NCBI GenBank assembly: GCA_963739435.1
Contig: CAVUAN010000027.1
Coordinates: forward strand, 1-24,841
DNA from: CAVUAN01 sp963739435
GTDB lineage: Bacteria > Acidobacteriota > Thermoanaerobaculia > UBA5066 > Gp7-AA6
Reading direction: 5' to 3'
DNA length: 24,841 bases
In this document: positions 18,736 through 24,841 of the stretch, piece by piece
Numbering within the stretch: the first letter of the stretch is position 1
Layout of the letters: every line of letters starts with the position of its first letter
Notes under the pieces: generated by a model
Told to the model about the DNA's origin: nothing
The model's database searches: none
What the model saw: the letters and a program-made list of their open reading frames with translations, nothing else
Position numbers and translations under genes: made by a program

Positions 18736-18759
18736 CTCCCGGGCGGCGTCCGGCTTCGT

Positions 18760-18795
18760 CCCGCCGGGATTTTCCCGGCGGGGATTCTGTTTTTT
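18760..18795 (+). terminator. Rho-independent terminator after the receptor gene
   Basis: CCCGCCGGG (18760-18768), a 5-base loop ATTTT, then CCCGGCGGG (18774-18782), followed by ATTCTG and six T (18790-18795). The stem is 9 perfect GC-rich pairs. It lies 25 bases past the restored receptor stop and only ~38 bases before the next gene, so transcription of that gene depends on read-through or on a promoter within or close to this element. Confidence 0.9.
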
Positions 18796-18832
18796 GAGTG
18801 TGGCTGGAAAGACAGGCAAGGAGGACCACGGA

Positions 18833-19789
18833 ATGCGCGTGAAAGGACTCCGAATCGTGGCGGCCCTCCTGATGACCGCCTCTCTCTCCGGAGGCATCGT
18901 CAGAGGCCAGGATTGGCACCAGGGCAAGGGTCGTCTCGAAGGAACCGTGACGAACGGGAAGGGCGAACCGATCGCCGGGGCCACCGTGGCGTTGCGCTTT
19001 CAGGGCAGCGGACCGGACCTGAAGACCGACAAGAAGGGCCAGTGGTCTGTCCTCGGCCTCACGGGAGGCGGCTGGCAGGCTGACATCTCCGCTCCCGGAT
19101 TCCAGTCCAAGAAGATCTCTCTGGCGGTTTCCGAGGGCAGCCGCAACCAGCCTGTCAACCTTTCGCTCGAACCGGAAGTCCGGGAAGCTCCCCGCACGGA
19201 GGTCCAGGTCGGCGGCAAGACAGTTTCCAAGGGAGCCGCCGAAGCGATCGAGAAGGGGAATGCGGCCTCCAAGGCCAAGAACTACGGTGAAGCGGAGGAG
19301 AACTATTTGAAGGCGCTCGCGGAGCTGCCCGACAATGCCTCGCTCCTCTCGAACCTCGCCCTGAGCTACTACTTCGACAACAAGCCGGACCAGGCGATCG
19401 AGTTCGCGCGCAAGCTGGCTCGAGTCGACCCGAACAGCACGACCGCCTGGCTCATGATCTCCGAGCTCGAGCTCCAGAAGGGCCACCTGGAGGCGGGCCA
19501 GGAAGCCCTGGCGAAGGTGCCCGAAGGGAGCATCAGCTCGCCCGAGCCCTACCTGAACATGGGGATCCTCCTCTACAACACCAAGAGGCTCGCCGAGGCG
19601 GACGACGCGTTCACCCGCGCTATCGCGAAGAAACCCGATTACGGGCAGGCCTATTACTACCGCGGTCTCGAGCGCTACCAGGCCAAGCGAACGGCGGAAG
19701 CCCGGGTCGATCTCCAGAAGTCGATCGATCTCGATCCCTCGGGCAAAGACTCGGAGACGGCCAGAGAGATCATAAAGTCGATGAAATGA
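18833..19789 (+). CDS. Secreted carboxypeptidase-regulatory-domain/TPR protein
   Basis: 318 residues, intact. A signal peptide (MRVKGLRIVAALLMTASLSG, cleavage near VRGQ) is followed by a carboxypeptidase-regulatory-like beta-sandwich (~32-115; RLEGTVTNGKGEPIAGATVA, WQADISAPGFQSKKISL) and then TPRs (~135-315; NYGEAEENYLKALAELPDNA, YLNMGILLYNTKRLAEADDA, YYYRGLERYQAKRTAEARVD). Such a protein has no active site and is probably a periplasmic scaffold or adaptor. The regulatory domain is of the same fold as the receptor N terminus. The ATG at 18833 has AAGGAGG at a good distance. Its TGA overlaps the sulfatase-like ATG (ATGA), so the two are translationally coupled and may work as a pair. Confidence 0.9.
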   Translation: MRVKGLRIVAALLMTASLSGGIVRGQDWHQGKGRLEGTVTNGKGEPIAGATVALRFQGSGPDLKTDKKGQWSVLGLTGGGWQADISAPGFQSKKISLAVSEGSRNQPVNLSLEPEVREAPRTEVQVGGKTVSKGAAEAIEKGNAASKAKNYGEAEENYLKALAELPDNASLLSNLALSYYFDNKPDQAIEFARKLARVDPNSTTAWLMISELELQKGHLEAGQEALAKVPEGSISSPEPYLNMGILLYNTKRLAEADDAFTRAIAKKPDYGQAYYYRGLERYQAKRTAEARVDLQKSIDLDPSGKDSETAREIIKSMK

Positions 19790-21831
19790 GCTCGCCCCGA
19801 AGCCAGGGCTGGGTCGCACAGACCGTTGCAGCGGTCTTTCTTGGCGCCCTGTCGGCCGGCGCTGCCGGCTGCGGTCGTGCTGCGCCGGCAAGACCTTCGA
19901 TCGTCCTCATCTCCGTCGACACGCTGCGCGCCGACCATCTTCCGGTCTACGGGTACAAGGGGCTCGAGGTACCGTCGATCTCCGCCCTCGCGCGTGACTC
20001 GGTTCGCTTCGAGAACGCCTACAGCCACGTTCCGTTGACACTCCCCTCGCACGCGGTCCTTCTGACCGGCCTCCTTCCCTTCGAAAACGGCGTCCGCGAC
20101 AATTTGGGGTTCCGCCTGGCGGCGGGCCAGCGGACACTGGCAGAACGCCTGCGCTCCGCGGGCTATGCCACGGGCGCCGCGGTCTCCTCGTACGTCCTGC
20201 GCGCCGATCGAGGCCTGAATGCGGGCTTCGATCACTACGACGACCAGATGCCCGAAAATCCGACGCGCGAGCGGTCCGGCGTGGAATCGGCCGAAGCTCT
20301 CGCCCGCTGGGCGGAAACGGTCCGGGGCAAGCCCGTCTTTCTCTTTCTTCACCTGTACGAGCCGCACGCTCCGTACGAGCCGCCCGAGCCGTACCGCAGC
20401 CGGTATGCGGACAGGCCCTACGACGGCGAAATCGCGGCGGCCGACGCCGGCGTGGGGCGCCTCCTCGACTATCTCCGGCGGGCCGGCCTGTATGAGAGAT
20501 CCGAGATCCTGTTTCTGTCCGACCACGGAGAGGGGTTGGGAGATCACGGCGAGGACGAGCACGGGGTCTTTCTCTACCGGGAGACCCTGCGCGTTCCGCT
20601 CCTCTGGAAGCGGCCCGGCTCCGCCAACGCCGGTGAGGTCGTCCGGGCGCCCGTCGGCCTCGCCGACATCGCTCCGACAATCCTCTCGTTCGTGTCCGAG
20701 AGGGCAGCCCCGGAGCTATCGGGCGTCTCTCTGGATTTGACCCTGTCGAAGAAGGGCCCGGCACGACAGATCTATGGGGAAACCTTCTATCCGAGACTGA
20801 ATCTCGGCTGGAGCGATCTGGCATCGCTGGTTTCCGATCGGTATCAATACATCGAGGCCCCGCGCCCGGAGCTCTACGACCTCGAGGCGGACCCGGGGGA
20901 ACGAAACGACCTGGCTCCCGGATTGCCGGCCCCGTTTCGCTCGATGCGGGCCGCCCTGGCCGGGCTCCACCGACCGTTCGTCGGACCCGAGGCCTCGTCG
21001 CCGGAGGAATTGAAAAGGCTGGCGTCTCTCGGGTACATCCACGTGTCCTCACCCGCGCCAGGGAGCCAGGCGCTTCCGGATCCCAAGGACCGGATCGAGT
21101 CGCTCAAAGACTTTCGCAGGCTGCTCGAGCTCTTCTACGCCGGCAAGAACGAGGAAACGATTGTCCTTGCCCGCGTCGTCCTGAAGCGCAATCCCGGAAT
21201 GTTCTCCGCCTGGACGGCGCTGGCGGGAAGCCTCGAGCGCACTGGCCGGAAAGGAGAGGCCGCGGCCGCCCTGCGGGAAGGCCTCTCGGTGGCGAGCGGC
21301 GAGACTCCCCCGGAGCAGCTGTCGCAGGCCCACGACGACCTGACCCGGCTGCAGACGGAAGAGGCCCGGTCGCTCGAGGCCAGGGGCGTGGCGCTCGCCT
21401 CCGCAGGCAAGAGCGACGAGGCCCGGGAAACTCTCCAGCGCGCCTGGAAGACCGCGCCCGGCGATGCCCGGATCGCTTTCAACCTCGGCATCCTCGCCCT
21501 TCATCGATCGAACGCGAGCGAGGCCCGCGACTGGTTCCTCAAGTCTATCCAGGCGAAGCCGGACGACCCGGCGACGCTGGCCAACCTCGGCCTGGCGCAG
21601 GCTGCCCTGGGAGACGAGGCGGCCGCCGCGAGATCGTGGACGAAGGCAATCGAGCTCAACCCGCGGCAATTCGACGCCCTTTACAACCTGGCGGTTCTGG
21701 AGCTCAAAGGGGGCCGCACACGGGAAGGTTTAGAGCGCCTCGAGCTCTTCGCGGCCTCCGCACCCGTCGACCGCTACGCGAAAGAGCTCGGAGAGGCTCG
21801 CCGGCTGCTCCAGAACCGTGCCAGACTTTGA
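19786..21831 (+). CDS. Sulfatase-like AlkP-superfamily hydrolase/transferase with C-terminal TPRs
   Basis: 681 residues, intact, one of the few long genes without an indel. A signal with a possible lipobox (LGALSAGAAGC) is followed by a sulfatase-fold domain (~35-400): first metal site IVLISVDTLRADHLPVYGY, nucleophile segment VPLTLPSHAVLLTG, HLYEPHAPYEPP, and metal site LFLSDHGEGLGDHGEDEHG. The CxPxR or SxPxR formylglycine signature of true sulfatases is absent; a Thr (LTLPSH) occupies the position, as in phosphoethanolamine-transferase-like relatives. A linker (LKRLASLGYIHVSS) leads to TPRs (~440-670; ARIAFNLGILALHRSNASEA, TLANLGLAQAALGDEAAAAR). It is membrane-anchored and faces outward. Phospho-ester transfer or hydrolysis is more likely than sulfatase activity; this is an inference from the missing signature. 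Confidence 0.92.
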   Translation: MSSPRSQGWVAQTVAAVFLGALSAGAAGCGRAAPARPSIVLISVDTLRADHLPVYGYKGLEVPSISALARDSVRFENAYSHVPLTLPSHAVLLTGLLPFENGVRDNLGFRLAAGQRTLAERLRSAGYATGAAVSSYVLRADRGLNAGFDHYDDQMPENPTRERSGVESAEALARWAETVRGKPVFLFLHLYEPHAPYEPPEPYRSRYADRPYDGEIAAADAGVGRLLDYLRRAGLYERSEILFLSDHGEGLGDHGEDEHGVFLYRETLRVPLLWKRPGSANAGEVVRAPVGLADIAPTILSFVSERAAPELSGVSLDLTLSKKGPARQIYGETFYPRLNLGWSDLASLVSDRYQYIEAPRPELYDLEADPGERNDLAPGLPAPFRSMRAALAGLHRPFVGPEASSPEELKRLASLGYIHVSSPAPGSQALPDPKDRIESLKDFRRLLELFYAGKNEETIVLARVVLKRNPGMFSAWTALAGSLERTGRKGEAAAALREGLSVASGETPPEQLSQAHDDLTRLQTEEARSLEARGVALASAGKSDEARETLQRAWKTAPGDARIAFNLGILALHRSNASEARDWFLKSIQAKPDDPATLANLGLAQAALGDEAAAARSWTKAIELNPRQFDALYNLAVLELKGGRTREGLERLELFAASAPVDRYAKELGEARRLLQNRARL

Positions 21832-21840
21832 GGCAAACCC

Positions 21841-23977
21841 ATGCGGAAGCCCTTTGCCCTTTGCCTCGTTCTCGGCCTCGTCTCCGCAGGACTCGCTCAG
21901 GAGCAACCTCGGACCACGGTCCGCGAAACGGCCGAGGTGACACTTGTCGAGGTCCCCGTCCACGTCATCGGGCGCGACGGCAAGCCCGTTGCCGGGCTCA
22001 AGGCCTCCGACTTCGAGGTGGAAGACGACGGCGCCCGGCAGACGGTACTCGCCGTCGACGTGGTCGATCTGAATCGAAGAGGAGAGACGGCCGGATCGGC
22101 CGAGCCGACACCCGCAGCGGGGCGGCGACATTTTCTCCTGCTCTTCGATCTTTCCTTCTCGAAGCCCCTCCAGATCGTTCGCGCCCGCGAGGCAGCCACG
22201 CGATTCATCGGAACCGCGATGGGGCCCGAGGACCTCGCTGCCGTGGCCACGACGTCCGTCGAGCACGGGGCGCGCCTCCTGGTGACTTTTTCGTCGGACC
22301 GCCGCCAGCTCCTCGCGGCGATTGACGCCGTCGGCCTGCCGCGGGCCGAGGAGCCGATCATCGACCCTCTGATGTTCACCTTCATCGTGCCCGGCGACGT
22401 CCTGGCCAACCGCCCGCCCTCCGGCGAATCGACCCGCCCGGACTCGCGCGCGGGAGCCCTGATCGACCCGAACCTCGCCCGGGCGTATACGGTCATGGCG
22501 CAGAAAGCTGAAGACGGGTACACGCTCGGGCGCGTGCAGCAGCACCTGACCGACATGGACGCTCTTGCCCTCGCGCTCGATCTCGTCGAGGGAAGAAAAC
22601 GATCGTCTTTTTCTCCCAGGGATTCGACAGCCGCCTCCTGGTGGGAAGCCTGGCCCGCGAGAGGTCCGCACAGGACACCCAGGTGGAGAACGACGCCCTC
22701 TTCACCGGGCGGTTCACCGAGCTCGACAGCGAGCGCCGTTCCGCCAACGCGCCTCTCCAGCGCCGGCTGGACGAAACCCTCGCTCTTTTCCAGCGTTCCG
22801 ACTGCATCGTCTACCCGATCGACCTCGCCGGTCTGGGCGCGGAGGGCGGCTCGGGGTTGACATCGAGCGTCCACGGTGAGGACATCCTCTTCGCGCTGGC
22901 AAATGGGACGGGCGGAGAGGTCCTCAAGAACAACAACGACTTCGACATGCAGATACGCCGGATCGGGGAAAAGACGAGCCTGACGTACGTGCTGACGTTC
23001 CGACCGACCAAGCGATCGGGCCAGGGAACGTTTCACCCGCTCAAGGTGCGCGTCAAGGCCAAGGGCGCCCGCGTGTCCGCCCGGGCCGGCTACTACGAGA
23101 CCCGGCCGTTTCGGTCCTTGAACCGGCTCGAGCGGTCGCTGTCGGCCGCCGATGTCATCACGCACGAGAAGGAGGCCGGCTTCCCGATGGAGGTGCTCGC
23201 TCTGGCGGTCCGGGGCGACCCCGTCTCGCGGGTGCCCATCATCCTCGAGATCCCCGGCGAGCCGCTCCTGCAGAAAGCCTCCGGATCCCGGATCCGACTC
23301 GGTCTCTACGTCTACGCGATGAATGCAGGCGGCGAAGTTGCCGACTACTTTACGAGATCGGTCGTTCTCGATGTGATGAAGGACGGAGCGCGCCTCCGCA
23401 GCGGCGGCCTCCGCTACTGCGGGAGCCTGCGGCTTATTCCCGGGTCCTACCGATTGCGTGTCTTCGCCCAGGACGAAGACCGGGGACAGTTCTCGTTCAA
23501 GGCGGTTTCGGTGGAGGTCCCGGAGGCGGAGAAGGCGGCCGTCCAGGTGCTGCGTCCGCTCTTTCTGGAGCAGGAGGTGCCGGGAGTGAACTTGAGCGAG
23601 CCCGCGGGAAAGGAAGCCTCTCCCGCGGCAGGATTCTTCGAGCTGGCGGGAGACGGGTTTCTCCCGCGGCTGCGGCCCGAGCTCGCCTCGGGCAAGGCCT
23701 CGCGCGTCTGCCTGATGCTCTACCCGCGGGCAGGCGGAAGCGCCGATCCGTTTCAGCTCGAAGCCGGCGTTCGGGGCGCTCAGGGCCCGGCGTCTCCCCG
23801 CAACGATTCGCCGTACTCGGACACACGGCGCCCGACCCGAGCGGCATGATGAAGTTCTTGATCGAGTTCACTCCTCCCGTCCTCCCGCCCGGCGACTATT
23901 CCCTCTCCGTCACCGTCCGGGACCCGGCGGGCTCGAGCCCTCCGGCGCGGACGGAAGCTCCCTTTCGGATGTTCTGA
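21841..23977 (+). CDS. VWFA-related acidobacterial-type secreted protein, two frameshifts
   Basis: Restored length is 712 residues. A signal peptide (MRKPFALCLVLGLVSAGLAQ) is followed by a short Ig-like N-terminal part (VEVPVHVIGRDGKPVAGLKA, DFEVEDDGARQ) and a von Willebrand A domain (~95-390). The metal-ion-dependent adhesion site is visible as LLLFDLSFSKPLQ (DxSxS). The VWA core continues as TIVFFSQGFDSRLL, DCIVYPIDLAGLG and FALANGTGGEVLKNNNDF, and a beta-rich C-terminal half ends in LPPGDYSLSVTVRDPAGS. Frame breaks: one a missing from the A-run at 22596-22600 and one base missing near 23815-23827. The family is strongly linked with Acidobacteriota. It probably binds a protein ligand through the metal site. 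It starts 9 bases after the sulfatase-like gene, so they share an operon. Confidence 0.9.
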
Positions 23978-23979
23978 GG

Positions 23980-24841
23980 ATGGGGTCGGTTGTCCTGAGG
24001 GGGACAGGCGCGTTCCTTCTGCTGGTTGCGGGCCTCGACCTCTCTCACCGCCTGGCCCGGCTGCGCCAGGAGACCGAGAGTACGCATCCGCCGCCCCCCG
24101 CCGAAATCTCCGATCGTCTCACCGACATCGCGCTGGGGTATCAGCAGGAAAACGACACGGCCCAGGCCATCGAGTTGCTCTCAGAGGCCGTCGGCCGGGA
24201 TCCGGACAATGGCCTCGCTCTCGCCAGCCTGATCCTCGCCTACCTCGACCACGAGGACCTCGAGTTCGCCGGCTTCTACCTCGAGCTGGCGCGCCAGACG
24301 ACGGCCCGCCGCCATCCGAGTCCCGAGACGTACATCACGATCGGCAATCTCTATGCCTCGCGCCACCTCCTCGACGAGGCCGTCTCGGCCTGGGACTACT
24401 ACCGCCGCCTCGGAGGGGCCGATGTGGGGGTCCTGGCCGAGCTCGAGCGGACGAAGAGAGAGCTGTCGGTCAAGAATGGACAGAGGCTGATCGAGAGCGA
24501 CCATTTCGCCCTCTACACGGACGCGTCCGTCCCAGAGGATGTGGCAGCCCGCGCCGAAGCGCATCTCGAACAGGAGTACCGGAGCCAGTCGGAGTTCTTC
24601 GGGATGGGGCTGTCTCCCGGCCCTCAGGTCGTGATTCTCTACGCGGGCCGCACTTACTTCTGCTCATCTCCGTCCCGACGTGGGTCTCGGGAGTCTTCGA
24701 CGGCAAGATGCGGGTTCTGGTCGAGGCCCCGGCGGCCTGGACGCCTTCGCTTCAAGCCGTGCTGTCCCACGAGCTCACGCATGCCTTCGTTCGCCGCGCG
24801 TCAGCCGGGCACGCGCCGGGCTGGCTGCACGAAGGGCTCGC
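23980..24841 (+). CDS. TPR/peptidase-MA-like metallohydrolase, 3'-truncated, one frameshift
   Basis: The start ATG lies two bases after the VWFA stop; the gene leaves the window without a stop. A hydrophobic N-terminal segment (GTGAFLLLVAGLDL) could be a signal or anchor. TPR-like helices follow (~45-160; LTDIALGYQQENDTAQAIEL, TYITIGNLYASRHLLDEAVS). The next part begins HFALYTDASVPEDVAARAEA, a typical entry into the gluzincin MA-like fold. After a frame break near 24655-24662 (one base missing or two extra) the zinc motif LSHELTHAFV and the third-ligand segment GWLHEGLA appear, matching the HExxH ... E arrangement of peptidase MA family proteins. Proteolytic function is inferred from the motif. 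It is the last visible member of the envelope operon. Confidence 0.82.
   Translation, partial: MGSVVLRGTGAFLLLVAGLDLSHRLARLRQETESTHPPPPAEISDRLTDIALGYQQENDTAQAIELLSEAVGRDPDNGLALASLILAYLDHEDLEFAGFYLELARQTTARRHPSPETYITIGNLYASRHLLDEAVSAWDYYRRLGGADVGVLAELERTKRELSVKNGQRLIESDHFALYTDASVPEDVAARAEAHLEQEYRSQSEFFGMGLSPGPQVVILYAGRTYFCSSPSRRGSRESSTARCGFWSRPRRPGRLRFKPCCPTSSRMPSFAARQPGTRRAGCTKGS

Noticed and set aside
18521..19891. 456-codon minus-strand frame across the terminator and TPR gene
   Set aside because: It reads through a perfect plus-strand terminator and is opposite an intact signal-peptide/TPR gene.
1..24841. Pseudogene-rich or degenerating region
   Set aside because: Apart from single-base shifts the proteins keep all core motifs, with no internal stop codons after correction. 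True decay would also show missense loss and larger deletions.
1..24841. CRISPR arrays, tRNA or rRNA genes, insertion sequences, integrase or attachment sites
   Set aside because: No regularly spaced repeats, cloverleaf-like segments, transposase/integrase motifs or terminal inverted repeats were seen on either strand.

Overview
The window is GC-rich, almost fully coding bacterial DNA. Its gene families point to Acidobacteriota: an ADOP-type (Acidobacterial duplicated orphan permease) MacB/FtsX protein, a winged-helix/PD40 membrane regulator, an Oar-like TonB-dependent receptor with an N-terminal carboxypeptidase-regulatory domain, TPR-fused alkaline-phosphatase-superfamily lipoproteins, and a VWFA-related protein of the acidobacterial type. 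The phylum call is an inference from family content. No rRNA, tRNA, CRISPR array or mobile element was seen.

Layout. (1) 1-7355, plus strand: 3' part of an ADOP permease, msrB, an NtrC-type sigma-54 response regulator, its histidine kinase, and a winged-helix/TM/PD40 one-component regulator. The last three overlap by 4 bases (GTGA, ATGA). (2) 7352-11466, minus strand: DinB, GNAT acetyltransferase, small cupin, then the 2Fe-2S small subunit and the Tat-exported molybdopterin large subunit of an isoquinoline-1-oxidoreductase-like dehydrogenase. (3) 11560-13464: a PhzF-family epimerase (plus), and on the minus strand a receiver-only protein with altered acidic-pocket residues and a secreted mini-metalloprotease-like protein. 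(4) 13562-24841, plus strand: an envelope module made of an AlkP-superfamily/TPR lipoprotein, the TonB-dependent receptor, a terminator, a carboxypeptidase-regulatory/TPR protein, a sulfatase-like/TPR lipoprotein, the VWFA protein and a TPR/peptidase-MA-like protein that runs off the window.

The main caveat is single-base frameshifts. I count about 18, in most of the longer genes, on both strands. In nearly every case removing or adding one base restores a continuous family-typical protein whose total length is a whole number of codons. This looks like residual sequencing or assembly indels rather than gene decay. Genes are therefore annotated at their restored extents, with each break point given. 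Single-residue oddities should be read with the same caution.

Working together: region 1 looks like a signalling/efflux locus (two-component NtrC system plus MacB-like permease) with a second, membrane-bound regulator. Region 4 looks like an outer-membrane/periplasmic assembly in which two different AlkP-superfamily hydrolases, each fused to TPRs through a similar LGYI-containing linker, travel with a TonB receptor and secreted scaffold proteins. That module is the best candidate here for an incompletely described system; its substrate cannot be read from the sequence.
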